Assembly: GCA_031002005.1 (NCBI GenBank)
Contig: JARYHS010008074.1
Location: 347,162,932-347,226,931 of the forward strand
Direction: 5' to 3'
Origin: Vandiemenella viatica
Taxonomy: Eukaryota; Arthropoda; Insecta; Orthoptera; Morabidae
Length of the DNA stretch: 64,000 bases
Position numbers and translations under genes: made by a program. The notes below the pieces were generated by a model that saw only the letters and a list, made by a program, of their open reading frames with translations, did not search any database and had not been told where the DNA came from. This document shows, piece by piece, positions 1-9,810 of this stretch (position 1 is its first letter; each line of letters opens with the position of its first letter).

Positions 1-89
1 GAATGAAATCATCTTTGTGAAGCTAGTGGAGCTAGTGGGGCGAGGGACTCCAGCTACTTCTTAGCTTCTCCACAAGCTATTCAGTCAGT

Positions 90-600
90 GGTTTTCAACT
101 CCTGTATATTCTGTTCTTCAAAATGTACTTGACACTTCCTGCTCAAGGCTAGGTGTGAACGAGAGTAGCTGAGGCACACAAGTAGGAAAATGCAACTGCT
201 ATTCGGTTCACATACTAACTTGCCACATTTACCACGGATGGGAATGACCTTGCAGGACGTCGTTCCATATCCAAACCACTGGCTCTAGAAACTCTGTCTC
301 GGGTTCAGAACAACCGGACTGACGAAACCTGCTTTGAATGTCCTGAGCAACAGGAGAGTGTCAAACATCAGGATGAAGGCCATTTAGCTTCTGTGTAATC
401 TGGCGGACATCAACCATATCCTCTGCTTCCCCTAAATTCATAATGTCATGGCAGGTAATAAATAACTTTAGTACATTTTGGGGACTTGTGGAGTTTGCAT
501 TTTACAGGAAACTCCTTAGGCTTATAGTAGTTAACTGGTTGGGAAGCCTGTCTAGTGGTAGAAATTTCCAGTAGCAGTGCCCTATTCCTCAGCTTCTTTA
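90..600 (-). pseudogene. Relic of I-clade LINE ORF1 (gag-like)
   Basis: This is a degraded minus-strand copy of the same ORF1 that is intact at 2005-3288. Collinear similarity is visible by eye: 90-180 matches 2520-2610 and 240-600 matches 2680-3080, including the stretch encoding the first zinc knuckle. Stops and indels are frequent and there is no usable frame. It is the oldest of three copies of this family in the window. Only ORF1 sequence was recognised, so it is either 3'-deleted or disrupted at about 600, where a plus-strand LINE begins. Confidence 0.7.
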
Positions 601-951
601 CTGACTAAAGTCACCACAAGGCCTATGATAGCATTGCAAGACCAAAACTTTGGGATTGCCTAGAACGAAGAAAGGTACCATGTTCCTTAATCGACAAGAT
701 TAAAATGCTGTATGAAAACACAAAAGCCTGTGTGAAAACAGGCAACGAAGAGAGCAAAGAAACTCAAAGAACTGCATGGAAAAGAAACAAAAGCCATAGT
801 CTTTGCTGATGATGTCATGATTTGGGATGAAAGTGCAGAAGAGTTACAAGAGAAGCTGGAGGCTTCGAACAAGCTGTTTGAGGAGTATGGACTGAAAATC
901 TGCCGGAGTAAGATGAGGGTCATGGCAACAGGTGCAGGGATTTCCAATGTG
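600..951 (+). pseudogene. LINE reverse transcriptase fragment, 5' half of a split relic
   Basis: The plus strand encodes the RT palm motif FADDVMIW near 802-825, preceded by KAYDS-like residues near 612. It is followed by the helical segment EELQEKLEASNKLFEEYGLKI, typical of the region after the F/YxDD box in endonuclease-type LINEs. There is at least one frameshift before the motif. The sequence stops at 951 because the I-clade LINE at 952-3693 is inserted there, and it resumes at 3709 after a 15-bp target duplication. Clade is uncertain: RTE-like or CR1-like. Confidence 0.7.
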
Positions 952-1465
952 TTGTTGTTGTTGTTTTTGTGGCTTTAGGGCGCGACGACAGCGAGGTCAT
1001 TAGCGCCCTAACAATGACCAGCTAATACTTTTGCTAAAAGAATATTAAAATACCATCTGCATGGTCGACTATAAAAAGGTCGGCCATACGGACAGCAAAT
1101 AAAATAATTAAAAAAAAACATGGCTTTAAAAGAGCCACTAGGACCTGATAACAATAAAACACCTGGATGGCTGAAAAGTTGCCAAACCGGTTCACAAAAT
1201 AATTAAAAACACTACATGTCTCACTGGCTGTATAGGGGCCAGCGAGAGAGAAATTATAAAGATATTAAAATTATAAAAATAAAAACAATGCAAATGGATG
1301 TGTGGCTGTAAAGAGGCCACCCATACATCATAAAACTAGGCCAATCTGCCTAAAATTTTAGGCAATAGACTGGCTAATACACAAAATTTCAAAACACTGG
1401 CCACATTGCTGATCTTGTAGTTAAAAATAAGAGACAGATCGTTGGCCAGGCCAACGCCTGCCTCT
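952..1465 (-). repeat. Extra 5'-truncated 3' end of the I-clade LINE
   Basis: This segment repeats the 3'UTR of 1466-1872 head to tail and adds about 120 bp of the ORF2 C-terminus. Residues encoded near 1440-1340 (VGLANDLSLI, then SNVASV) match the ORF2 end of the copy at 23663-23770. It lies next to the target site, so it would be the first-made part of the insertion. Confidence 0.85.
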
Positions 1466-1872
1466 AAAACTAAAAACGTTATTGTAATTGCTTTAGGGCG
1501 TGTTGATGGCAGGGCCAATAGCGCCCTAATAATTACCAGCTATTACTGTGGCTTATGAAAGTACTAAAATACTGCCTGCATGGTCGACTGTACAGGGGTC
1601 GGCCATACAGACAGCAAATAAAATAAGTCATAAAATCAGACGTGGCTTTAAAGCGACCACAATGACTTAAAACCGTACAACACCTGTAAGGCTGTAAAGG
1701 GGCCAAACAGGTTCAAAAGAGGATAAAAAACACTACATGTCTTGCTGGCTGTGTATTGCCCAGACAGACAAGAATAATAACTATACAAAAAATAAAAACC
1801 ATGCATATGGATTGGGTGGCTGTAAAGGGGCCACCCATCAGTCTTAAAATTAGACCGATCTGCCTAAAATTG
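1466..1872 (-). other. 3'UTR of the ORF1-only LINE, with serial hairpins
   Basis: This non-coding 3' region contains a series of short hairpins. Each has a G/C-rich arm ending in GGC, a TGTAAAG-like loop and a complementary GGCC arm. The same series occurs at 1060-1330 and 23360-23630. Its upstream junction at about 1873 is where ORF2 was lost. Confidence 0.7.
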
Positions 1873-2004
1873 GTTTCACCGGCCTCGGTTCGGGTGGGTC
1901 GTTGGTCATTGCCCGCTGAGGAACGGGATCAGGCTCATCCACCAGCATTGCAGTTTCCTCTGGTTCTGAAGAGTCTGATGTCTCCGACTCAGCGTCCTCC
2001 TCGA

Positions 2005-3288
2005 CTACCTCCTTGCCCTTCTTCTTCCTCGACCTCTTTCCCTTTTTTCCCTTTTACCAGGTGTTCTGGGAGGGGACGAAGACGGAGATTTAACGAACTG
2101 AGTCGGGTCCGTCAGCCTAAACCTCGGACCCCGTGTCTTCAAGTCGCCTGCAGTAACGTTGGTAGCAGATGGTAGTGCTACTGCTTTCACGGCACATGGT
2201 GGTATTGGAGGTGCTGGTAATTTCATTGCTACTGCTGGTGGGTCCTGTTTCACTGCTGCTGGTGTGATCGAGGTCGCAGACGTGTTGCTACCGACGTCCG
2301 CGGTCTTAGGAGTTATGACCTTAGCGGGTTTTGCACCGCATTTACACTGACACGAGCACGTAGTGCTCGTGCCCATGTCTGCAACGAACGTCTGGGTAGC
2401 GACACTCTGCTTCCTGACGGGAGCTGAAGCCATCTTAGCAAAACTAGTTGTAAATACTGGGGCGGCAAGTAACTTAGCCTTCTTCTTAGCTTCCCCGTAA
2501 GGAATCCGCTCTCTGGTCTTCAGTTCCTGTATCTTGCGTTCGTCAAGATACACTCGACACTCCCTGCTCCAGGCGGGGTGCGAACCGGAGCAGTTGACAC
2601 AAGCCTGTGGAAGTGTACAACTGACACCCGGCTCACGTGCGCCCTTCCCGCAGTTTCCACAGGTGGGGTTGCCCTTACATGACGCCGTCGTATGTCCGAA
2701 CCGCTGACACTGGAAACAGCGCATCGGGTCCGGAACATACGGACGGACGTTAAGGTTTATATATCCGGCCTTGATATTCTTGGGCAATACTGGAGTGTCA
2801 AACGTCAGGACGAAGGTGGCAGTCTTTTCAAGATTGCCATTTACCCTTCGTGTGATCTGACGTACCTCGATCACTTTTTGAGATTTCCATTCGGTAAGAA
2901 GCTCATCTGTCGCTAGGTCCATAATATCCCGGCAAGTGATTACACCTTTGCTACTGTTTAAGGACTTATGGAGTTCGCATTTTACAGCGAACTCCCCAAG
3001 ATTCTTACAATTCAGCAGTTGAGTAGCTTGCTTACTGCTGACTGTTTCCAGCAGCAGTGTCCCGTTCCTCAATTTTTTAACAGTGTTAAGGGTACCAAAA
3101 AGACCCTCTAGACCCTTTGAGATGTAGAAGGGTGACACTTTTTCAAAGGTTCCTTCAACTTTTTCCATAATTACAAAAGCGTTCTGTACTGAACAAACTT
3201 TTCTGTTACTGTCACTGTCAGATGCGGGGAGGCTATCAACCCTCACCCGTTTCTTTGAACTGGGTGTATTTATATTAGCCTGCGGCAC
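2005..3288 (-). CDS. I-clade LINE ORF1 (gag-like RNA-binding protein), intact
   Basis: An uninterrupted frame of 427 codons. ORF1 proteins of I/R1/Jockey-type LINEs bind element RNA and form the RNP used in target-primed reverse transcription. Three zinc knuckles are visible at about residues 191-250: CFQCQRFGHTTASC, then CGNCGKGAREPGVSC, then CVNCSGSHPAWSREC. A basic helix follows (ERKIQELKTRERIPY), which is typical of these ORF1s. The tail is Pro/Ser-rich and ends in a run of Arg/Lys. The leftmost codon used here is GTG, not ATG. The first in-frame ATG is at 3168-3166 (codon 41). Open frame without ATG extends upstream to a TAA, and the copy at 28.25 kb shows the same arrangement, so the true start is unresolved. 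Intactness despite loss of ORF2 suggests recent insertion. Confidence 0.85.
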   Translation of the reverse strand: MPQANINTPSSKKRVRVDSLPASDSDSNRKVCSVQNAFVIMEKVEGTFEKVSPFYISKGLEGLFGTLNTVKKLRNGTLLLETVSSKQATQLLNCKNLGEFAVKCELHKSLNSSKGVITCRDIMDLATDELLTEWKSQKVIEVRQITRRVNGNLEKTATFVLTFDTPVLPKNIKAGYINLNVRPYVPDPMRCFQCQRFGHTTASCKGNPTCGNCGKGAREPGVSCTLPQACVNCSGSHPAWSRECRVYLDERKIQELKTRERIPYGEAKKKAKLLAAPVFTTSFAKMASAPVRKQSVATQTFVADMGTSTTCSCQCKCGAKPAKVITPKTADVGSNTSATSITPAAVKQDPPAVAMKLPAPPIPPCAVKAVALPSATNVTAGDLKTRGPRFRLTDPTQFVKSPSSSPPRTPGKREKRERGRGRRRARR

Positions 3289-3708
3289 ACCCGTACCGCA
3301 GGTTGGTTTGGTATTCTTGTGAGTCTTAATTTTGGTCCCACGAGTATTACCAAATTAAAACGAAATGCTAATACAACAGGGGTGCGCAGGTGCCCCTGAG
3401 GTTGCACGCTAGTGAGTGATTTCCCTCATCACTCATTCGCCTCCTCGGCACGTGTCTGACCTTGAGGTTAAGGGTTTTTTATAGAGGTTTTTTCTGTCCT
3501 CACAATCCGGACGATGAAGCCAAGATCCCCGTTCTCCTAGGCACACAACGTTCCACCGCCACGCCCTACGGTGGTCGTTGAAGCATGGTAGGAGTTTACG
3601 GTGTGGGAAACTTGCGGCGCTCACAAGTCTCCAGCTCAGGCACCGCGGGTTCGCCAAACCCGTACCTGGCACTTGCGTACCAGGCCCCTGCGGGGGATTT
3701 CCAATGTG

Positions 3709-4345
3709 AAACAACCAACAACTACAAAGTGTTGACCAATTCATATATCTTGGCAGTACTCTGAGTACAAAGAACATTAGTAAATGTGAGATTACAAACA
3801 GAAATAATAATGCAGCAGTCTTTTAAAACCAGGTGAGAACTCTGTTGTGGGACATCATAGTTCCCAAAAAGTGTAAACATACACTATTCAAAACCTATTA
3901 CATCCACATACTGACTTATGCACTAGAAACATGTACCTTGTCCAGAAGAGACAATTGTAGACTTCAAACTTCTGAAATGAAGTTTTTGCGTATCATTTTT
4001 CAGAGAATAAGAAAGCACAGAGTGAGGAGTAAAATCAATCATACAGAGGTCGGTATAAACATCAGTGAGGCAAAATCCTTTGCAGTGTTATCACCTGAGG
4101 TGGTATGGACATGTCCAAAAGATGGAGGAAGAAGAAGAGCAAAGGCCTACTTTAAGATGAACATCCAAGCTAAAAGACATGTGGAAAGGTCCCCTCCCAC
4201 CTCCCCACCCTAAAAAAAAAAGGATTGACCAAATCAAGGTGAATTTAGAAGACTGTTCATGAACATCAACTATTCATGGACAGGAAAAAGTGGAGAGTGC
4301 TCGTGAGCAGCACCCAGGAGACTGGAGCTGGAGAATGATAATGAT
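3709..4345 (+). pseudogene. LINE reverse transcriptase C-terminus, 3' half of the split relic
   Basis: This continues 600-951 after the inserted LINE. The plus strand encodes FIYLGSTLS near 3740, then a thumb/C-terminal region with LTYALETCTL near 3910 and a remnant of the RWYGHV motif near 4100. There is a stop at about 3823 and later frameshifts. It ends in an imperfect GAT-rich simple repeat (about 4335-4360), a 3' tail common in RTE-type LINEs. Confidence 0.7.
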
Positions 4346-4965
4346 TATGATGATGACAAGACTCTGAACAACCTTTGAAATTTAAAAGCAGGATACCTCC
4401 TCAAAGATCTCTTCCATTCTTTGCATTATAATGAAATCCATATCAATTCAGTGGGGGGGGGGGGGGGGTTACCTTCTTACTCTCAACACTTTTCGAATTT
4501 ATATGTTAAAATTCAAGTAAAAGTAAGACACATGTATATTTTTGTTTTGCGTAAAAAAATTACTGGCCTGAGATACACGCCACCAAAGATGGCATCCCAG
4601 GACACATTTGTCCCTTGCAATTTTCAATAAGAAATTTTAAAGTGCTCTATCTCTGGAAAAGTGCAATATGTTTTGTTAATTTTTATTTTAAAGATAATAC
4701 TTTTCTGTTCGAAAGGATATACTCCATTTTAAAATATGTGTTCAACTAAACTTGCTGCAGCCTTCTGATTTAAAATAATAATAATAATTTTTTTAAATCA
4801 ATTTTTTTCTTCAAAAATTGCCAATCTACAAAAAGATGATTATTTTTTACTGTTGATCAATACTATTCTGTAGTACATTCCATGTAAAGAAAAACTTCCA
4901 GTTTTGAGTTTAACAAGTTTGAGAAACATTTTAAAAAATCAGAGAAGTTTACAGTACCTGTGTAT
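4346..4965. other. AT-rich interval with a G homopolymer
   Basis: No coding region or element was recognised. The only notable feature is an uninterrupted G run at about 4451-4468 in otherwise AT-rich sequence. Confidence 0.6.
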
Positions 4966-6264
4966 ATAACTTTTGCTCAAAAAGTAATGGGAATTTTTGA
5001 AATTTCGTGGATTATATTAGTCCCATTGGCACAATTTATTTGTGGTGTTGGCAAACATGTCTAAAAAGTATCTTTGCATTTTGAGCTATATTGGTTGATT
5101 AGTTTTTTATCAGCTATTAAAAGGATAACAAATGTTTTGATGCAGTCAAAAAAATTTCATTTGTATAAATCATGGATCAGAGAATTTGTATTAAATTTTG
5201 GTATAAAAATGGAATTAATTTCAATAAAGTTTTAGAAATGTTAAATAAGGCTTTTGGTGAATTTACTGTGAGAAAATCAAGGGTTTACAAATGATATAAG
5301 CATTTTAAAGATGGCCGTGAAGACAGTGAAGATGATGAGTATGGGTCGTCCTAGCACATCAATAACTGATGAAAACGTGGAAAAAGTGAAAGAAGTGATT
5401 ATGAATGATTGCCAAATCACAATTAAAGAAGTTGCTGATGATGTTGGCATATCAACTGGCTTATGCCATGAATTTTTTTCATCTGTTTTCGCTTTAAAAC
5501 GCGTTGCAGCTAAATTTGTTCCAAAAGCATTGAATTTTGAATAAAAACAGTGGCGAATGGAAGTTGCACAGGAATCGCTAAATGAGGTCAACAATGATGC
5601 AGAACTAGTGAAATTTGTCAGAAATGGTGATGAAACATTGGTTTATATGTATGGTGTCAAAACTAAGGCTCAATCGTCCCAGTGGAGGCATTCTGGATTG
5701 CCAAGACTGAAAAAAGCTCGACAAGTTCTGTAAAACGTGAAGGTTATGCTCACTCTGTTCTTTGATTTTAATGGCGTAGTACATCACGAGTTCTTGCTAC
5801 AGTGCCAAATGATCAATAAGGAATACTGCCTTCAAGTTCAATGCCTTTTGCCTGAAGCAGTCCGAAGAAAACGCTCGGATTTGTGGCAAAACAATTCATT
5901 CTTCTGCATCACAATAACACACCTGCTCACACGTCGTTGCTTGTTCATGAATTTTCTGCAAAAACAACACTGTAATGATGCCTCAGCCTCCATATTTGCC
6001 AGACATGGCCCCCTTGTTACTTTTTTCTGTTCCAAAAAATAAAAAACTTCCAAAGTGCCATCGTTTTACAAGCACAGATGAGATTAAAAGTGTATTGCTG
6101 AAAGAGCTCAAAGGTATTCAAAGATCATGTTCCAGAATTGTTTTGGGGATTGGAAAAAGCGTTGGCATAAGTCTACATCATCTAATGGGGACTATTTTGA
6201 AGAGGATAACATCGATGTAAACGAAAAAATGAAAATTACCATTATTTTTTGAATATATCTCTTA
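4966..6264 (+). mobile_element. mariner-family DNA transposon, degenerate
   Basis: The left end (about 4966-4998, containing CTCAAAAAGTAATGGGAAT) is the imperfect reverse complement of the right end (about 6231-6264, containing AAAATTACCATTATTTTTTGA). They bracket a mariner transposase relic. TA-rich sequence flanks both sides, consistent with TA target choice, but the exact outer nucleotides are not certain. Confidence 0.8.
5172..6251 (+). pseudogene. mariner transposase (DD34D), inactivated
   Basis: The predicted protein opens with MDQRICIKFWYKNGI and shows the paired helix-turn-helix of mariner transposases (ITDENVEKVKEVI, then VADDVGISTG). The linker NFE is followed by a stop where WR is expected (about 5542), so the frame is closed. 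The first catalytic Asp region reads ETLVYMYGV, with Gly where mariners have Asp. The second motif FFDFNGVVHHEF is present. The third region retains PPYLPDMAP. Frameshifts occur between 5700 and 6000. The C-terminal DYFEEDNIDVNE block at about 6190 matches the family end. Length is near the usual 345 codons. Not functional. Confidence 0.9.
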
Positions 6265-6500
6265 TATTATTTCTGTAAAATTCTGTGAATTCTTATCTCT
6301 CTGTCAGGCTAGACGTACCACATATCTTGAAAAGAATAACATGCCACTTTGGCTCTAAAATTTTACATAATTTATGTGAAACAATGTGCACGATGTGGCT
6401 GAATAAAAATGATATATGAAACCACGTTTTTAAATTCTTAATTGAATCTTCTTTATAATTTCTGATTGTAAAAAAAACTTCTGTTAAAACATTTGGATAT

Positions 6501-6650
6501 TTCCAGAGTGTAACAGAATTTTCTAGATCAATATGGAATCATCCAGAAAATTCCAGAGTGTAATAGAACCTTCCAGATCAATGTGGATCCACCTTGATTA
6601 TTCCAGAATGTAACAAAACCTTCTAGAACAATGTGGAATCATTTGGATGA
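6501..6650 (+). repeat. Three 50-bp tandem repeats with heat-shock-element-like pentamers
   Basis: Three units start at 6501, 6551 and 6601, each opening with TTCCAGA. Each contains inverted nGAAn/nTTCn pentamers in HSE spacing: GAA 6516, TTC 6521; GAA 6546, TTC 6551, GAG 6556; GAA 6566, TTC 6571; TTCCAGAA 6601-6608; TTCTAGAA 6621-6628. HSF trimers bind alternating inverted pentamers of this type. HSF binding is inferred from the pattern only. Confidence 0.75.
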
Positions 6651-6670
6651 TTCTGTGTGTTTGGGCTAGC

Positions 6671-6704
6671 ATAAAAAAGGGGCACATGAATTCACAGTTC
6701 AGTT
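6671..6704 (+). promoter_or_regulatory. Putative TATA box and initiator downstream of HSE-like repeats
   Basis: A TATA-like ATAAAAAAGG lies at 6671-6680. An arthropod-type initiator TCAGTT lies at 6699-6704, with the A at 6701, thirty bases after the TATA start. The HSE-like array ends 20 bp upstream. The first downstream ATG is at 6818 and opens a frame of 23 codons that resembles nothing I recognise. The layout is that of a heat-shock core promoter. Whether it drives the LINE relic starting near 6940 or is an unrelated fragment cannot be told. Confidence 0.55.
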
Positions 6705-6939
6705 GTCAAGAGACAAGCAAAGAGAGCAAATTCACCAAATTTTGTGGTAAAAAAATAAGTTTATAAGCTTTTGTGAAGATTTTTTTGTGGTGCTTTGAGG
6801 AAAAAAAACTGATTGAAATGTCTTCTGATTGGAGCCATAAGAGAGTCAAGTGTGCCGACTATTTGCATATCCATAAAGAAGTGATATAGAGGAATAAAGA
6901 CAATTTAGAAATGAAATAAATTCACAAAAAAGAAGACAA

Positions 6940-8640
6940 ATGGCTGCAAGAAATGAGTAAAGAGTAGAAAAGAAAATGGTTGTAGGTAAACTAGATGTGG
7001 CATATATAAAATCAAACAGAATTTTGAAGGAAGTACGATAAGATGTATAAACATTAAAGCTGCTGATTGGAAACCACTTCTAAGTTCAGAAGACGGAGCT
7101 AATTGATTGAAGGAATACATGGAGAAACTACCTGTATATGATGGGGTTGATTTGAACAAAAGTTCACTGGAAAAAAGGTGGCTTCAACATTGATAACTTA
7201 GGAGATAATGTTTTGAGGACAGAATCTGATCGAGCTTTAAATAATTTGAAGGCAGCTGGAATGGATGAGATTCTTGCAAAACTAATGAAATTTCTAGGAG
7301 AAGAATGAATCCAAAGATTGTTGAATCTGATATCAAAAAGTTATGAAACAGAAGAGATCCAAACAGATTTTAATGAAAGTATCATCTTCACACTTTCGAA
7401 GAAAGCACAAACTGTCAAATGTGAGAATTATCGCACTATAAGTCTAACATCACATGCTTCAAATTTACTTACCAGAATAATACACAGAAGAATGGAAAGG
7501 GTAGTAGAAGAGATATTAGTAAATAAAGATCAGTTTGGGTTTAGGAAAAACTGTGATACAAGAGAAGCAATTCTGGCCCATAGATTAATACTCGAAGGGC
7601 GGATAAAAAAACAACAACGAAGATACGTTTAAGGCATTTTTCAAGTAAGAAAAAGCTTTTGATTATGTTAGGTGGGACAAGATGAACAAAATTTTAAAGA
7701 AGTTAGGTCTAAACTGCTGAGATAGAAGAATACATTATGTGGTTGTAATAAAAGTAGAGAATCACCAGACACATGCATCAGTTAAAAAAGATGCAAGACA
7801 AGACTGTACTCTCTCCACATTTATATTTAACTTGTATGTAGAGGAAGCAATGGAGAAAGTGAAAGAAAAGTTTGAACGTGGCAAGAAGAAAAAAAAATCA
7901 GTATGTACATTTTGCTGATGACGTTCTCCTGTTAGCAGAACAGGCTAAGGATATTAAGAAGTTACTGAATGGCATGAATAACACATTGAAGGATGATTTT
8001 GGACTAAATATAAACCAAAGAAAGGCAAAAGAAATGCAATGCTGCAGAAATGATTCCAATAATAATAGCAGATTAAATATCAAAATAGGATCGGATACAA
8101 TAGGAGGCCTAATTGAATTCTGCTACTTAGGAATTAAAAGCAGAATAGCACTAACAGAAGGAGCCTTCATGAAGAAGAGAAATCTTTTAATTTCAAATAT
8201 AGATCTAGGACTCAGAAAGGACTTTTTAAAATTCTAGATGTGGAGCACTGCACTTGATGGTAGCGAAGCATGGGCTTTAGGAATACCGAAAAGAAAAAAA
8301 AATAAATTGAAGCATTTCAAATGTATTGAAGGATGCTGAAAATTAAGCCGGTACAAAATCAGCATGTTTTGGAAATGATGGGTGAGGAAAGAAGTTTGTG
8401 GAAGAGTCCAACAGAAAGAAGAGATAGGATAGAGGGTCATATTTTGAGACATGGGGGATTGGTTAATTAGTGGAGGGAACAGTTGAAGGAAAGAATTGTA
8501 GAGGAAGACAGATTAGAATATTTGAAACAGATAATTGAGGACGTGGGTTTTAATGCGTATGTTGAGATGAAAAGGCTAGCACAAGATAGGTAGGGATGGA
8601 GGATTGTATCAAACCAGTCAAGAGACTGATGTCAGCAAAA
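6940..8640 (+). pseudogene. RTE-like LINE ORF relic (endonuclease-RT linker to 3' end)
   Basis: The plus strand encodes, in shifting frames, a linker (GKLDVAY, ILKEVR near 6985-7040), RT motif 1-2 regions (LNNLKAAGMDEI near 7240; NYRTISLTSHASNLL near 7425), DQFGFRKNCDTREAI near 7530 and the palm motif FADDVLLLAEQ near 7912. The C-terminus includes SRIALTEGAFMKKRNLL near 8140 and the relic of a cysteine-containing tail. The endonuclease region is missing, so it is internally deleted or 5'-truncated relative to the promoter-like block at 6.5-6.7 kb. The 3' end reads AGACTGATGTCAGCAAAAAA at about 8620-8640. The same family recurs on the minus strand at 15785-16360, where the tail is cleaner. Multiple stops; dead. 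Confidence 0.8.
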
Positions 8641-9015
8641 AATTGTTAACTATTAGGAGATTGCTTATACCTAGTGTGGATAAGTTTAGTTTTCAAAAAT
8701 ACTTTTTACAAAATGAAAGAAACTAAGTTTTTTTTTAAAATCAAATTGTCACAGAAATTAATATTTTTACAAAATTAATAAAAGAAGTCAACAACATGCT
8801 AAAATGCATAGCCCTCTGAATCATCAACATGTTTATTATAATTATAAAAATTCAAATGCAATTCCATATTAATTAATGACAGCAGTGTTTTAAATATTAA
8901 AGCTGTTTAGTGAAAAATAAAAAAATAAGAAATAAGTATCTGGTAAAGGGTAAAAACAAAGAGTTTTGTACTTAAGAAAGCTTAGTGCAGTATTAGTGGT
9001 GATGTTTGTAGGTTC
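8641..9015. other. AT-rich interval, nothing recognised
   Basis: Low-complexity AT-rich sequence without a supportable gene or element. Confidence 0.5.
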
Positions 9016-9225
9016 TTTTTTTGGCTTTATGCCTTATAAAGGCCATTAGAGGCAGGAATAGGAAGGAATTTGGCCACAACCTTTTGAAGGAACCATCCTG
9101 GAATTCACCTGGAGTGATTTGAAGAAAGTGTGGAAAACTCAAATCTCGAAGGCCGGATGGGGATTTGAAACCATGTTCTCCTGAATGCAAAGTCAGAACC
9201 TTACCACTCACTCTCCCCACTTAGC
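9016..9225 (-). mobile_element. SINE-A (tRNA-derived), degenerate copy
   Basis: Collinear with the two young copies at 16712-16970 and 21282-21540: the body stretch AATTTGGCC...CACCTGGAGTGATTTG and the box B region are recognisable near 9070-9120 and 9160-9180. It is diverged, with no clear target duplication. Confidence 0.75.
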
Positions 9226-9640
9226 ATGGTAACATATTGTTTAATATAAATTATAATGTTCGTTGGAGTTAAGTGACCAAAACAATAGTGTTGCATGGAA
9301 ATTGTTTCAAAATTATTTGTTCTGATGGTAATAAGATGTAGTTCAAACAACAATGTGACAGAAAAAAACAAGGATTCAGAACAATATGAAACTGTTTTGC
9401 TTCACAATAACAAAAGATCTTTACAGATAGTGCAATCTGCCATACTTTGTTATAGATTATAAATACATAGTTGCACCCGAGTGGTTACAGAAGTAAAAAG
9501 TATATGGTTTTCAGTTCAAACATTGCAACATAAATGTTGACCTACCAAATATATATATGCCACTATATACAATGGAAAAGTGTGAAGAATACAATATTTC
9601 TATGAAAGTATGTGACACTGTATTAGACTTCAGCACTTTT
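9226..9640. other. AT-rich interval, nothing recognised
   Basis: No coding or repeat signal that I can identify. Confidence 0.45.
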
Positions 9641-9810
9641 TTTTTTTTTTTTTGCTTTATGCCTCATTGACATCTAGATCATTAGAGGTGGGAAAGCACT
9701 GGAGAGAAGGAAACGGAAAGAATTTGGCCATGGCCTTCTCAAGAAAAAATCATGGCATTCATCTGGATTGATTTGGGGAAACTGGGGAAAATTTAATTCT
9801 GGGTGGCTGG
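9641..9810 (-). mobile_element. SINE-A, tail half of a split copy
   Basis: A T-run at about 9640-9655 (the A tail on the minus strand) leads into the SINE-A body. The copy is interrupted by the hAT element at 9811 and continues with its tRNA-like head at 11242-11305. The 8-bp GTGGCTGG is part of the SINE and is duplicated by the insertion. Confidence 0.8.

Larger units (their letters stand above)
952..3693 (-). mobile_element. Non-autonomous I-clade LINE: 5'UTR, intact ORF1, no ORF2, doubled 3' end
   Basis: A perfect 15-bp target duplication (GGGATTTCCAATGTG) lies at 937-951 and 3694-3708, which fixes both ends. On the minus strand the order is 5'UTR (3693-3289), ORF1 (3288-2005), the start of the ORF1-ORF2 spacer, a jump at about 1873 directly into 3'UTR (1872-1466), then a second 3' end (1465-952). 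Compared with the fuller copy at 23263-28645, all of ORF2 is missing at the 1873 junction. The 3' tail is a CAA-rich simple repeat, read as TTG repeats on the plus strand, as expected for I-like elements. It interrupts an older plus-strand LINE. Confidence 0.9.

Noticed and set aside
1756..2175. Plus-strand open frame of 139 codons
   Set aside because: Antisense to the 3'UTR and Arg-rich tail of the intact ORF1; no domain.
4335..4365. GAT/GAC repeat as possible acidic exon of DDX46 (minus strand reading)
   Set aside because: It is the simple-repeat tail of the plus-strand LINE and has no splice sites.
6501..6650. CRISPR-like direct repeats
   Set aside because: Whole 50-bp units are repeated without unique spacers, in eukaryotic DNA; they are a tandem repeat.
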